From the NCBI RefSeq assembly GCF_000152805.1, contig NZ_CH902578.1, positions 2,317,074 through 2,381,073 on the forward strand: a stretch of DNA of 64,000 nucleotides, in the 5' to 3' direction. The position numbers and the translations under genes were made by a program. Origin of the DNA: Maritimibacter alkaliphilus HTCC2654 (GTDB lineage: Bacteria > Pseudomonadota > Alphaproteobacteria > Rhodobacterales > Rhodobacteraceae). Below are positions 8,440-17,600 of this stretch, one piece after another. Position 1 is the first letter of the stretch, and every line of letters begins with the position of its first letter. The notes beneath the pieces were generated by a model. The model was not told the DNA's origin. It made no database searches and saw nothing but the letters and a program-made list of their open reading frames with translations.

Positions 8440-8907
8440 TTATTCTTCGCCCGGTGTAGCACCCGCGTCGCGTTCAAGGTCGGCGGCAAGACGAAAGCCG
8501 ATGCGATAGGGTTCGTCTTCGCCCTTTTCCCGTGGCATCGCCCTGAGAATCACGTTGAGCTGGCTGACGTGCTGGACGAGCTGGGTCTTGGTGCCCGTCG
8601 AATCCGTGCCGTAGAACGTCACGATGTCGGGGTCGAAATACCCGATCCCCTCGATCCTGAGCACGCCCGCATCCGAGCCGGTAAAGCCCATCGCGACCTC
8701 ATGCTCGTTGTCGAGTTGCTCTTCGAAGTTCTGGATATAAAGGATGATGCGCTGATAGGCCCATTCCGCCGGGCTCTTGTCCTCGGGCGGCGTGTCGGCG
8801 ACCGACGGCGGCAGGGGTGTCTCTTCGGCGGTAGGCGCATCGTGGTCCGAACACCGGGCGACGGCGCGGCGCGGATGTTTCTTCTCTCCGATCGCGCTCA
8901 CGCTCAC
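8440..8907 (-). CDS. DUF6173 family protein
   Basis: A 155-residue soluble protein. The start is set at the GTG at 8907 because it forms a four-base GTGA overlap with the stop of the upstream MBL hydrolase gene. The first 50 residues are variable and proline-rich. The conserved core runs from SPAEWAYQRIILYIQNFEEQL through HEVAMGFTGSD, IEGIGYFDPDIVTFYG and TQLVQHVSQLNVILRAMP. I recognise this as DUF6173, common in Rhodobacteraceae and of unknown function. It is the last gene of the acyl-CoA dehydrogenase - MBL - DUF6173 operon. Confidence 0.75.
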   Translation of the reverse strand: MSVSAIGEKKHPRRAVARCSDHDAPTAEETPLPPSVADTPPEDKSPAEWAYQRIILYIQNFEEQLDNEHEVAMGFTGSDAGVLRIEGIGYFDPDIVTFYGTDSTGTKTQLVQHVSQLNVILRAMPREKGEDEPYRIGFRLAADLERDAGATPGEE

Positions 8908-9947
8908 GCGCGGCCCCCTTTCGCCTGCCACAGCCACGCATCGTCGTCGCGGCGCGTGCGCGTGACCTTGCCGGTCTGGAACAGGTGATTGAGGTGGGCG
9001 AGCGCCTCGACCAGCGCGAGGCCGTATTCCCCTTCGCCAATGGTGCGCTTGAAGATCGCCGGAAAGCACTCGACCGCGGTTTTCGGCGTGTCGAGGTAGG
9101 CTTCGAGCCGCTCCAGCGCCGAGTGGTGGTTCTGGATCAACTGGCGCATCCGGGTCGGCAGACCCTTGTAAGGCAGCTTGTGGCCCGGCAGGACCAGCTG
9201 TTCGTCACGGGCGAAATGGATGAGCTTGCGGCAGCTTTCCAGCCACTCGCCCACCGGGTCGGCCTCGGGCTCGGTCGCGTAGACGCCGAGATTGGGGCTG
9301 ATGGTGGCGAGAAGCTGATCGCCGCCATGAACGAGGTTGTCGTCCTGCGACCAGAAGGTCGCGTGCTCCGGCGCATGTCCGTTGCCGATGCGCACGTCCC
9401 ACGTCCGGCCCCCGAAGGTGATCGTGTCGCCTTCCTTGACGCGCGTGAAGCCAAGCGGAAGCTCGGCCACGACATCCGCGAAGTTGAAGGGACGTTCGCG
9501 TGCCCGTTGTTCGTAGATCGCGCGGTCCATCCCGGCGGACCGCCAGAACGCCAATGTCTCGTCCACCGGCTTTTCGTGCTCGTCGAGCCTGAGCATCCGG
9601 GCCATGAGCCACGCGGTGCGGGTGGTGACGAGTTCGGCGCCATGTTCGCGCTGGAACCAGCCGGCCAGCCCGATGTGGTCGGGGTGGTGATGCGTGACGA
9701 TCAGGCGCTTGATCGGCTTGCCGCCGAGGGGTCCGGCCAACAGGCCCTCCCAGATCGCACGGGTCTTTTTCGAATCGAACCCCGTGTCGATCAGCGTCCA
9801 TCCATCGCCCTCGTCGAAGGCAAAGACATTCACATGGTCGAGTTTCATGGGCAGCGGCAGGCGGAACCAGAGAACCCCGTCCGCGACCTCGACGGCTTCA
9901 CCGATGTCGGGCGCCGTCTCCCATGGAAAACTCAGATGCACGTTCAA
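8904..9947 (-). CDS. MBL-fold metallo-hydrolase
   Basis: A metallo-beta-lactamase fold hydrolase of 347 residues. The zinc motif THHHPDHIG lies near residue 90. Further metal ligands are in NGHAPEHATF and VLPGHKLPYKG. A C-terminal helical region (QLIQNHHSALERLEAYL onward) is typical of glyoxalase II-like and LACTB2-like hydrolases. The start is taken as the TTG at 9947, which overlaps the acyl-CoA dehydrogenase stop as TTGA; a GTG at 9941 is the alternative. Longer upstream reading into the dehydrogenase gene is spurious. The context with an acyl-CoA dehydrogenase suggests hydrolysis of a thioester or lactone, but this is inference. Confidence 0.85.
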   Translation of the reverse strand: MNVHLSFPWETAPDIGEAVEVADGVLWFRLPLPMKLDHVNVFAFDEGDGWTLIDTGFDSKKTRAIWEGLLAGPLGGKPIKRLIVTHHHPDHIGLAGWFQREHGAELVTTRTAWLMARMLRLDEHEKPVDETLAFWRSAGMDRAIYEQRARERPFNFADVVAELPLGFTRVKEGDTITFGGRTWDVRIGNGHAPEHATFWSQDDNLVHGGDQLLATISPNLGVYATEPEADPVGEWLESCRKLIHFARDEQLVLPGHKLPYKGLPTRMRQLIQNHHSALERLEAYLDTPKTAVECFPAIFKRTIGEGEYGLALVEALAHLNHLFQTGKVTRTRRDDDAWLWQAKGGRA

Positions 9948-11659
9948 ACCGCCAGATCCTCGACCGAAAGGGCATAGAGCCCTTCCGCTCCGGCCCGCGC
10001 CTGCTCCAGCGACGACGCATGGTCGGGCAGAAGCCGTTCGATATAGAACGCGGCCAAGGCGGTGCGGGGCCCCCGGCCCTCCTCCGCGATCGCCGACTTG
10101 AGGTGATAATAGGCCCCCAGAACCCGAGCGAAAGCCGATTGATAAGGCACGGCCCCCGCAAAGCGCGTTTGCAGGTCTTGCTCGACCAGCCATTCGGTCG
10201 CCTCACGCAGGGTTTCGGCCGCTTCCCAGACGGGCTTGGCCAGTTCCCCGAGCGTTTCGCGCGCGCCTTCCGCCGTTCCCTCGATTTCGTCCAGCAGGCG
10301 GAAGGCCATGTCGCCCCCGTCCATCATCTTGCGGGCGACGAGGTCCATCGCCTGAATGCCGTTGGTGCCTTCGTAGATCGAGGTCACACGCACGTCGCGG
10401 TAATACTGCGCGGCGCCGGTTTCCTCGACATAGCCCATGCCGCCATGCACCTGCACGCCGAGTTCCGCGACCTTGATGCCCGTGTCCGTCCCATAGGACT
10501 TCGCGATGGGCGTCAGGAACGCGGCGCGCGCCTTCCAGCCCTTGTCGCCGGTTGCCCCGGCCATGTCGATTGCCGTGGAGCAGGCCAGCGATATGGCACG
10601 CGCGGCATAGGTTTCGGCACGCATCTGGACGAGCATCCGGCGCACATCGGCAAAATCCGCGATGGTGCCCGTGCCGTTCTCAATGGGCGTCTTGCCCTGC
10701 TTGCGCTCCAGCGCATAGGCGAGCGCGTGCTGATAAGCGCCTTCGGCCACGCCCACGCCCTGCACGCCCACATTGAGACGTGCGTTGTTCATCATGGTGA
10801 ACATCGCGGCCATGCCGGCGTGTTCCTCGCCCACGATCCAGCCGGTCGCGCCCTCGTAGCTCATAACGCAGGTGGGCGAGCCGTGCAGGCCCATCTTGTG
10901 CTCCAGCGACACGACGCGCAGGTCGTTGGCCTTGCCGGGATTGCCGTTCTCGTCGGGGATATATTTCGGCACCATGAAGAGGCTGATGCCCTTGGTGCCC
11001 GGCGCCCCGTCGGGCAGACGGGCGAGAACGAGGTGGCAGATGTTTTCGGCCATGTCGTGATCGCCCCAGGAGATATAAATCTTCTGCCCGGTGATCGCGA
11101 AAGTCCCGTCGCCGTTCGGCACGGCCTTGGTGGTCAGCGCGCCCACGTCCGAGCCCGCCTGCGGTTCGGTCAGGTTCATGGTCCCGGTCCATTCGCCGCT
11201 GGTCAGCTTGGGCAGGTACAATTCCTTGAGTTCGTCCGACGCATGGGCTTCGAGCGCCTCGATCTGCCCCTGCGACAGAAGCGGGTTCAGACCGATGGCA
11301 AGGCAGGCGCCCGCGATCATGTCGTTGACGCTGGCCGTCAGGGTGAAGGGCAGGCCCATGCCGCCGTATTCCGGATCGCCGGAAATGCCGATCCAGCCGC
11401 CTTCGGCCATCGCTTCATAGCCTTCCTTGAAGCCCGGGCTCGAACGGACCACGCCGTTTTCGAGCACCGCGCCCTGAAGGTCGCCGTTGCGTTGAAGCGG
11501 TGCGATCACCTCATCCGCCAGCTTTCCCGCCTCGGTCAGGATCGCGGTCACGGTGTCGGCCGTCGCCTCGGCGAATTTTTCGGTCGCGGGGACGGCCTCG
11601 AAGCCGACGACGTGATCGAGCAGGAATTGGAAATCGGCGACCGGGGCGCGATAGGGCAT
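9944..11659 (-). CDS. Acyl-CoA dehydrogenase, long-form (DmdC/FadE-like) family
   Basis: A 571-residue FAD enzyme that introduces a trans-2,3 double bond into an acyl-CoA. The flavin-binding signature NLTEPQAGSDVGAL lies near residue 165, and ISWGDHDMAENI near 208. The likely catalytic glutamate is in SIYEGTNGIQAMDLV near residue 430, followed by the extra C-terminal domain of about 120 residues found in the long acyl-CoA dehydrogenases. In roseobacters this subgroup includes the 3-methylmercaptopropionyl-CoA dehydrogenase DmdC of dimethylsulfoniopropionate demethylation. Paralogs are numerous and no other dmd gene is present here, so the substrate is left open. It heads an operon with the MBL and DUF6173 genes and is divergent from tsaC. 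Confidence 0.88.
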   Translation of the reverse strand: MPYRAPVADFQFLLDHVVGFEAVPATEKFAEATADTVTAILTEAGKLADEVIAPLQRNGDLQGAVLENGVVRSSPGFKEGYEAMAEGGWIGISGDPEYGGMGLPFTLTASVNDMIAGACLAIGLNPLLSQGQIEALEAHASDELKELYLPKLTSGEWTGTMNLTEPQAGSDVGALTTKAVPNGDGTFAITGQKIYISWGDHDMAENICHLVLARLPDGAPGTKGISLFMVPKYIPDENGNPGKANDLRVVSLEHKMGLHGSPTCVMSYEGATGWIVGEEHAGMAAMFTMMNNARLNVGVQGVGVAEGAYQHALAYALERKQGKTPIENGTGTIADFADVRRMLVQMRAETYAARAISLACSTAIDMAGATGDKGWKARAAFLTPIAKSYGTDTGIKVAELGVQVHGGMGYVEETGAAQYYRDVRVTSIYEGTNGIQAMDLVARKMMDGGDMAFRLLDEIEGTAEGARETLGELAKPVWEAAETLREATEWLVEQDLQTRFAGAVPYQSAFARVLGAYYHLKSAIAEEGRGPRTALAAFYIERLLPDHASSLEQARAGAEGLYALSVEDLAV

Positions 11660-11757
11660 GGGAACCTCCCGTTGGCTTGTGAAAGCGCGACTGCCACGCT
11701 AGGCAGTTGGCCGGAACCTAAGACTAATCGCTTTCGACACAAGGGAAACGCGGCGTC

Positions 11758-12711
11758 ATGGCCGATCTGCACGCCACCGAAAGACTGGTGCCGGATGACA
11801 CCGGGATCGCGCGGGCCGCCGAGGTCCTGCTTGCGGGCGGGCTCGTCAGCTTCCCGACCGAAACCGTCTATGGCCTTGGCGGCGTCGCGACCGACGACAT
11901 CGCCGTCGCCCGGATTTTCGAGGCGAAGGGCCGGCCCCATTTCAATCCTCTGATCGCGCATGTGCCCGATCTGGAGGCGGTGTCGAAGATCGCGGAACTG
12001 TCAGAACGCGCGCACGATCTTGCGCAGGCGTTCTGGCCCGGCCCCCTGACGCTGGTGCTGCCGATGCGGGCGGATGCCGGCCTGTCGCCGCTGGTCAGTG
12101 CGGGCCTGACGACTGTTGCCGTGCGCGTTCCCGATCATCCGCTGGCGCAAAAGCTCCTCCGCGCCGTCGGGCGGCCCGTCGTCGCCCCCTCCGCTAACCC
12201 TTCGGGCCGGATCAGCCCGACCGAGGCGGCGCACGTGCTTGCGGGTCTTGGCGGACGGATCGAGGCGGTGCTGGACGGCGGACCCTGTTCGGTCGGCGTC
12301 GAAAGCACCATCGTCGGGTTCAATCCCGAACCCGTCCTGCTGCGCCCCGGCGGGCTGCCCGCCGAGGCCATCGAAGACGCGCTGGGCGCGCCGCTTGCCA
12401 GACGCGCAGAGGGCGCGGGGATCAACGCGCCGGGTCAGCTTGCCTCGCACTACGCGCCCGACGCGCGGGTTCGGCTCGATGCCGAAGCCGCGCGGCCCGG
12501 TGAGCGGATGCTGGGGTTCGGAGATGCGGACGGCGAGATGAACCTGTCGCCCTCCGGCGATCTGGTCGAGGCTGCGGCGAACCTGTTTCGGATGCTTCAC
12601 GCGCTGGACGCGGCTGGCGACGCGCCAATTGCGGTGGCCCCCGTGCCTGACACCGGATTGGGACGGGCGATCAACGACCGGCTCAGGCGAGCAGCGGCAC
12701 CGCGGGACTGA
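11758..12711 (+). CDS. L-threonylcarbamoyladenylate synthase (Sua5/TsaC)
   Basis: A 317-residue enzyme that makes threonylcarbamoyl-AMP from threonine, bicarbonate and ATP for the t6A37 modification of ANN-decoding tRNAs. The YrdC domain (about 15-200) shows GGLVSFPTETVYGLGG, AKGRPHFNPLIAHV, FWPGPLTLVLP, VAPSANPSGRISPT and GVESTIVGF. The remaining ~110 residues form the Sua5-specific domain (GQLASHYAPDARVRLD), so this is the long Sua5 form rather than short TsaC. The ATG at 11758 follows AAGGGAAAC. The 98-base divergent gap from the acyl-CoA dehydrogenase gene should hold both promoters. Confidence 0.95.
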   Translation: MADLHATERLVPDDTGIARAAEVLLAGGLVSFPTETVYGLGGVATDDIAVARIFEAKGRPHFNPLIAHVPDLEAVSKIAELSERAHDLAQAFWPGPLTLVLPMRADAGLSPLVSAGLTTVAVRVPDHPLAQKLLRAVGRPVVAPSANPSGRISPTEAAHVLAGLGGRIEAVLDGGPCSVGVESTIVGFNPEPVLLRPGGLPAEAIEDALGAPLARRAEGAGINAPGQLASHYAPDARVRLDAEAARPGERMLGFGDADGEMNLSPSGDLVEAAANLFRMLHALDAAGDAPIAVAPVPDTGLGRAINDRLRRAAAPRD

Positions 12712-12741
12712 GTTTCGCGGCAGCAAGCTGCCACGATCCAT

Positions 12742-12780
12742 GCGAGGGGCGCTGCCCCTCGCGCTCCCCGAGGTTTTTGG
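12742..12780. repeat. Palindromic intergenic element, copy 1
   Basis: A perfect 9-bp stem (12742-12750 with 12754-12762, loop GCT) followed by GCTCCCCGAGGTTTTTGG, in the convergent gap between tsaC and the type I fusion-protein gene. A related element in the opposite orientation lies at 46271-46310. It may act as a bidirectional terminator. Confidence 0.65.
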
Positions 12781-12801
12781 AAACAGAGAAGCAGGACGCG
12801 C

Positions 12802-13971
12802 TCAGGGCTCGCGGAAGGCTTCGCGGCTCTTGTAGAGCGGCTTCACCAAGTAGTGCAGGATCGTCTTCGATCCGGTGTGGAGTTCCACGTCCGCGACCAT
12901 GCCGGGGCGGATTTCCAGGCTGCGCTGGCGGTCGGTCAGGCCGGACAGGTCGAGGCTCAGGATCACGCGGTAGTGCGGGTCGCCATCGCGCACCCGGTCG
13001 TCCTTGAACGTATCCGCCGAGATCAGGTCCACGGTGCCCTTGAGCGAGCCGTAGATGGTGTAATCGTAGGCCGACAGCTTGACCGTTGCCTGCTGGCCCG
13101 GCTGGACGTTGGCGATATCCTCGGGTTTCACGCGGGCTTCGACGAGGATCTGGTCGCCAAGTGGGATGATCTCGGCCAGTTCCTCGCCCGGTCTGACGAC
13201 GCCGCCGATGGTCGTCACGGCGAGGTTGTTGACGATCCCCCGCATGGGCGAGGTCAGGACGGTCCGGTCGAGCTGGTCCTGCGCGATCTTGAGGTTCTGG
13301 CGGAGCGTCGCCTGATCGCGCAGCACCTCGGCATATTCCTCGGCCCGCTTGAGTTCGGTCTGGGTGACGATCTCGTTGTAGCGGGTCAGCGCGTCGGCAT
13401 GGGCTTTGCGCGCCTTGGTCACTTCGATCAGCGCGACGATCTTCTGATCGAGCATGTTTTCGAGAAGCTGCAATTCGGTCGCGGCTTCGTCCAGCACCTG
13501 CTTGGCCCCATCCCGGCGCGAGATGAAATCGGCCTGACGCGCGGCGAGCAAAGCGGCCTCGGAGGCGACCATATTCGGGGTGCGGGCGGCGAGGTCGGCG
13601 GGCACGTCGAAGGTGTCATGGCCCGCAAGTTCCGCTTCCAGCCGGAGCCGTTTGATTTCAAGGGCGGCGATCTGTTCGAGGTAGTCGGTGACGGTCGAGC
13701 GGAACTCGGTCCCGTGCAGGCGCGCGATCACGTCGCCCGGTTCGACCCGGTCGCCTTCGGACACCAGAAGCTCGGCGAGAATGCCGCCTTCGAGGTTCTG
13801 GATGATCTGGGGTCGGGCGGATGAGATGACGTCACCGGGGGCGCGCACGATCTCGTCCACCCAAGCGATCGCGGTCCAGAACACGAACACCGCCACAGCG
13901 GCGGCGGAGACCCATATGACCATGCTGGGCCGTTTCAGCCCCGCTTCGAATTCCGCGTCGATCACCGCCAT
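12802..13971 (-). CDS. Type I secretion membrane fusion protein (HlyD/LapC family)
   Basis: A 389-residue periplasmic adaptor linking the ABC exporter to the TolC-like channel. It starts at the ATG at 13971, overlapping the exporter stop by one base (TAATG). A single N-terminal membrane helix (VIWVSAAAVAVFVFWTAIAWV, about residues 18-38) precedes a biotinyl-lipoyl half (GGILAELLVSEGDRVEPGDVIARL), a long alpha-helical coiled-coil hairpin (about 90-260), the second lipoyl half (RTVLTSPMRGIVNNLAV) and the beta-barrel with the HlyD-family block (VEARVKPEDIANVQPGQQATVKLSAYDY). The C-terminus LHYLVKPLYKSREAFREP is typical. It is the last gene of the secretion operon. Confidence 0.93.
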   Translation of the reverse strand: MAVIDAEFEAGLKRPSMVIWVSAAAVAVFVFWTAIAWVDEIVRAPGDVISSARPQIIQNLEGGILAELLVSEGDRVEPGDVIARLHGTEFRSTVTDYLEQIAALEIKRLRLEAELAGHDTFDVPADLAARTPNMVASEAALLAARQADFISRRDGAKQVLDEAATELQLLENMLDQKIVALIEVTKARKAHADALTRYNEIVTQTELKRAEEYAEVLRDQATLRQNLKIAQDQLDRTVLTSPMRGIVNNLAVTTIGGVVRPGEELAEIIPLGDQILVEARVKPEDIANVQPGQQATVKLSAYDYTIYGSLKGTVDLISADTFKDDRVRDGDPHYRVILSLDLSGLTDRQRSLEIRPGMVADVELHTGSKTILHYLVKPLYKSREAFREP

Positions 13972-16214
13972 TAGCCGGCCTCCCGTCGTGCTTGCGCGTC
14001 GCGCAGATGGGCCAACACCTCGTCGCGCGGACCATCGACCGCGAGGCGGCCGTTTTGCAGGATCACGGTGCGTTCGGTCAGGGCGAGGATCGGAACGCGG
14101 TGGGTCGCGATGACCGCCGTGCGCCCCTCCAGCCACGTCTGAAGCCGCGACACCAGCGTCGTTTCCAGCGTCGTGTCCAGCGCGGCGGTGGGTTCGTCCA
14201 GAAGCACAACGCGCGGGTCTTGAAGCCAGATGCGCGCCCAACCTATCGACTGGCGCTGTCCAGCCGACAACCCTTCGCCATTGTCGCGGATTTCAAGGTC
14301 GAGGCCCTTGGCATGGCCACGCACATAGGGGCCGAGGCCCGCGAAATCGAGCGCGGCAAGCAGGCGGTCGTCGTTGCGTTCGAGAAGGGCGAGGTCGAGG
14401 TTGTCGCGTAGGGTTCCGGCGAACAGGCGCACGTCCTGCCCCAGATAGCCCACGTTGCGGCGCAGGTCGCGCGGCTCGATCTGGCCCATGTCGACCCCAT
14501 CGATCATCACGCGGCCCTTGGTCGGTCCATAAAGGCCCGCGAGCATCTTCAGCAGCGTCGACTTGCCCGACCCGTTCGCGCCGAGCACGGCGATGTGCTG
14601 GCCCGCTTCGATGGCCAGCCCCGGCACGTCGAGCACGGGGGCTTCGTCGTCGTAAGCGAAACTCGCCTCACGCAGTTCGAAGGCGCCGTGGATCACGTCA
14701 CGGCGCAGAAGCGTGCGCCCTTCGGCGGCGTCCTGTTCGGCGGTCGCGACGGCATCCAGCCCGGACAGCGCGTTCTTGACGTTCGACCAGCGGGCGAGCG
14801 TTCCGGCGAGTTGCGTGAGCGGGGCGAGCGTGCGGCCCGACAGGATGCCGACCGCAATGATCGTGCCCACCGTGAATTCGCCCGCGAACACCAGATAGGT
14901 GCCCGCGATGACGGCAGCGACATAGGTCGCCTGCTGAACTCCCTGCGCCCAGAAGGTGAGAAGCGCGGACAGCCGCCGCTGCTCGGTCGATTTCAGCGCC
15001 GACAGCGTGGTCAACTCGTGCCAGAGCCGCATGAACCGCGCCTCGCCCCGCGCCGATTTGATCGTGTCGAGGTCGTAGATCGCCTCGTGCAACAGGCGCG
15101 AGGTCTTGGCCGAGGCGCCCTGCGTCTGGCGGCTGAGTTCGACCATGCGCCGTTGCAGGAACAGGCCCGGCAGGATCATGAGTAACCCGCCTGCGATCAG
15201 CACCAGAACGATGGGTCCGGCGATGGAGGAGACAAGGGCGAGAAACAGGATGATGAACGGAATATCCGTCAGCGATCCGATGGAGGACGCCGTGAAGAAT
15301 TCGCGGACCGACGAGAACTCCCGCATCGCCGCGAACAGGCCCGATGGGGTGGTGGGTCGTTTGTCGGATCGCATCCCGAGAATGCGGGACAGGAGAAGCG
15401 ATTGCACGGTCAGTTCGATGTGCCGCCCTGCCCCGTCCATCAACCGCGCCCGCGCGATCTTGATGCCGCCTTCCAGCGCGAGGGCCAGTCCAGCGCCAAG
15501 CGCCAGCATCCAGAGGGTCGGCACCGACTGGTGCGGTATCACGCGGTCATAGACCTGAAGCGAAAACAGCGCGACGGACACCGCCAGCAGGTTGGCCACG
15601 AAACTCCCCAGCGCCACATCGCCGAAATGCTTCTTGTGCTTCGCGAGTTCGCCCCAGAACCAGTGCGGCGGGCGTTTGGCCAAGGCGTGCCGCTCGTCCA
15701 GCCTGGCCGCGGGGGCGAAGGCACGGACGGTGACACCGGCGTAAACCGGCGCGAAATCCGATACGGGCACTTCGGCCCTGCCATCGGGGGCACCTTCTTC
15801 GTAGAGGGTGAGCGTGTCGCCATGCTGATCGAGGACAAGCACCGCCTGCCCGTTCTTCATCATGGTGATGACCGGAAGCCCGTCGGGGTCCGGGTCGGAC
15901 TTGGTCTGAACCTGAAGGCCCGTGGCCCTGAGCCCGACCGCAAGCGTTTCCGCGTCGATGGTTTCGCCCGGAGTGTGCGCGCGCATCGCCTCCAGAATGT
16001 CCTGCACCGCCGGTTTCGCGCCGAGTTGCCGGGCATAGACGGCGAGCAGTTGCGCCCGACGCAAAAGCCGGTTGGGGTCCGGGCCTTCGCGCTTTTCGAC
16101 CTTGGTTTCGCTCGACTTCACGCGGATGCGTGGCGCTTCGGCGGTATTGGCGCTGTCGGGCAGAGCGCGGACAGCGGCGCCTGTGATCGAGGGGAAGGCG
16201 ACCGTGTTCGTCAT
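13971..16214 (-). CDS. Type I secretion ABC transporter, permease/ATPase (LapB/RtxB-like)
   Basis: A 747-residue fused exporter. The N-terminal ~150 residues form a peptidase-C39-like domain without a catalytic cysteine, as in exporters of RTX and giant adhesin substrates, which are not processed by that domain. About residues 190-460 hold the six-helix membrane domain. The ATPase domain has Walker A GANGSGKSTLL, the Q-loop region GYLGQDVRLFAGTL, the signature LSAGQRQSIGWARIWL, Walker B VVLLDEPTAALD and a switch histidine in VIATHR. The gene overlaps the TolC-like gene upstream (ATGA) and the fusion-protein gene downstream. It should export the Ig-repeat adhesin encoded by the first gene of this operon. 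Confidence 0.94.
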   Translation of the reverse strand: MTNTVAFPSITGAAVRALPDSANTAEAPRIRVKSSETKVEKREGPDPNRLLRRAQLLAVYARQLGAKPAVQDILEAMRAHTPGETIDAETLAVGLRATGLQVQTKSDPDPDGLPVITMMKNGQAVLVLDQHGDTLTLYEEGAPDGRAEVPVSDFAPVYAGVTVRAFAPAARLDERHALAKRPPHWFWGELAKHKKHFGDVALGSFVANLLAVSVALFSLQVYDRVIPHQSVPTLWMLALGAGLALALEGGIKIARARLMDGAGRHIELTVQSLLLSRILGMRSDKRPTTPSGLFAAMREFSSVREFFTASSIGSLTDIPFIILFLALVSSIAGPIVLVLIAGGLLMILPGLFLQRRMVELSRQTQGASAKTSRLLHEAIYDLDTIKSARGEARFMRLWHELTTLSALKSTEQRRLSALLTFWAQGVQQATYVAAVIAGTYLVFAGEFTVGTIIAVGILSGRTLAPLTQLAGTLARWSNVKNALSGLDAVATAEQDAAEGRTLLRRDVIHGAFELREASFAYDDEAPVLDVPGLAIEAGQHIAVLGANGSGKSTLLKMLAGLYGPTKGRVMIDGVDMGQIEPRDLRRNVGYLGQDVRLFAGTLRDNLDLALLERNDDRLLAALDFAGLGPYVRGHAKGLDLEIRDNGEGLSAGQRQSIGWARIWLQDPRVVLLDEPTAALDTTLETTLVSRLQTWLEGRTAVIATHRVPILALTERTVILQNGRLAVDGPRDEVLAHLRDAQARREAG

Positions 16215-17572
16215 ATCTCGCCCCCGTCGGCGAGCAGACCGAGTTCGCGCGCGATTTCGATGTCGGCCCGTGCGCCCGCGTATTTCGCGGCAATCGCTTC
16301 GGCTTCGAGCCGCGCCATGGATTCGATCACCGTCACCACTTCGGACACCGTGCGGGTGCCCGCATCGAACTGGCGGCGGAAGAGGTTGGCATTGGCCTGT
16401 CCCTGAGCCGCCAGATCGACGGCGCGACCGGCGCGGGCGGCAAGACCCGCGCGTTCCTGCGACAGGGCGGCAAGGCGGCGGGCGGCGTCTTCGCGCGCCT
16501 GCGCGACCCGGCGCTCGGCGGCCTCTTTCGAAGCATCGACGGCCTTGAGGTTGTCGGGCGTCGAAAACCCGATGCCGTTGTCCGAGGACAGGACCAGATC
16601 GGGCCCGGTCACACCGTCACGGCTGGAGATCGCGGCCCCGGCGGACAGGCCCGGCAAGAGCCCAGCGCGGGCAATTGCGGCCTCGGCGATGTCGCGGTCA
16701 CGTTCGGCATGGGCAAGGTGAAGCGACAGGGGATCGACGGCATCGCCCGGAATGGTCAGCTTGGCGATGCCATGAACGGTGTCGAGCGACCCTGCGGTCA
16801 TCGCGGCCAGTTCGGCGCGGGCCGTGCGACCCGCCTGAACGGCATCCGCCTGCGTCGCGGCGAGTTCCGCGACCTTCGAGCGGATCACGGCAAGTTCGGA
16901 CATATCCGAGATGCCGCCTTCGACCCGCTTTGCCATGATCGTTTCCATCTCGCGCATCCGGGTGACCGCCCCACCACTCGCCGCAGCAAGTTCGCGCGCT
17001 TCCTCGGATTTGAGGTAGAGCGACAGCGCCGTATGGACACGGTCGTTTTCATCCTGCGACAAGGCGACCGCAGCCGCCTCGACATCCGCGCGGGCAAATT
17101 CGCGCTCGGCCTTCTTCTTGCCGAAGTCGAACAGGACCTGATCCACGACGAGCGAGGCGACGATGGACGACAGCGACAGAAGGCTCACGCTCGGGCCGAG
17201 CGATGGAAGCCAGTTCTTGTCGGCGGCGCGGGAGCGTAGGCGGGCCTGCCGCAGCTCCGCCTCGGCCGTGCGGGACGAGGCGGCGAGGGTCGCGTCGGCC
17301 ACGCGGGCATAGGACGACCCCTCGGGCAGGACGGACCGGCGCGCGATCAGGGCTTCGATGATCTGTGACTGGTGGTCTTCGCCACGCTCGCCCTGCGCTT
17401 CGGCGAAGGCGCCCGCATTGCGGGTGACGTCCGGATCGTCGCTTGTCGCGAATCCGTCGCTCATGCATCCCGACAGGGCCACGCAAGCCGTGGCTGCCAG
17501 TACTCCCTGCCGTATCGTCCGCCTCAAATGTCTGCCCCGTAGTCTTGGATTCGAACCGCCCGGCACGCTCAT
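16211..17572 (-). CDS. TolC-family outer-membrane channel (LapE-like), lipoprotein
   Basis: A 453-residue protein with an N-terminal signal ending in a lipobox (ALSGC), so it is probably a lipidated outer-membrane protein. The body is almost entirely long amphipathic alpha helices rich in Ala, Glu and Arg, in two repeated halves as in TolC. The motif VVDQVLFDFGKKKAEREFA, where a helix leads into the channel, is characteristic of the family. It starts 28 bases after the adhesin stop and overlaps the exporter gene by four bases. Together with the exporter and fusion protein it completes a type I secretion channel. Confidence 0.9.
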   Translation of the reverse strand: MSVPGGSNPRLRGRHLRRTIRQGVLAATACVALSGCMSDGFATSDDPDVTRNAGAFAEAQGERGEDHQSQIIEALIARRSVLPEGSSYARVADATLAASSRTAEAELRQARLRSRAADKNWLPSLGPSVSLLSLSSIVASLVVDQVLFDFGKKKAEREFARADVEAAAVALSQDENDRVHTALSLYLKSEEARELAAASGGAVTRMREMETIMAKRVEGGISDMSELAVIRSKVAELAATQADAVQAGRTARAELAAMTAGSLDTVHGIAKLTIPGDAVDPLSLHLAHAERDRDIAEAAIARAGLLPGLSAGAAISSRDGVTGPDLVLSSDNGIGFSTPDNLKAVDASKEAAERRVAQAREDAARRLAALSQERAGLAARAGRAVDLAAQGQANANLFRRQFDAGTRTVSEVVTVIESMARLEAEAIAAKYAGARADIEIARELGLLADGGEI

Positions 17573-17600
17573 TTTTGCGGCGCGCCGTGGTCGGCCCGGA

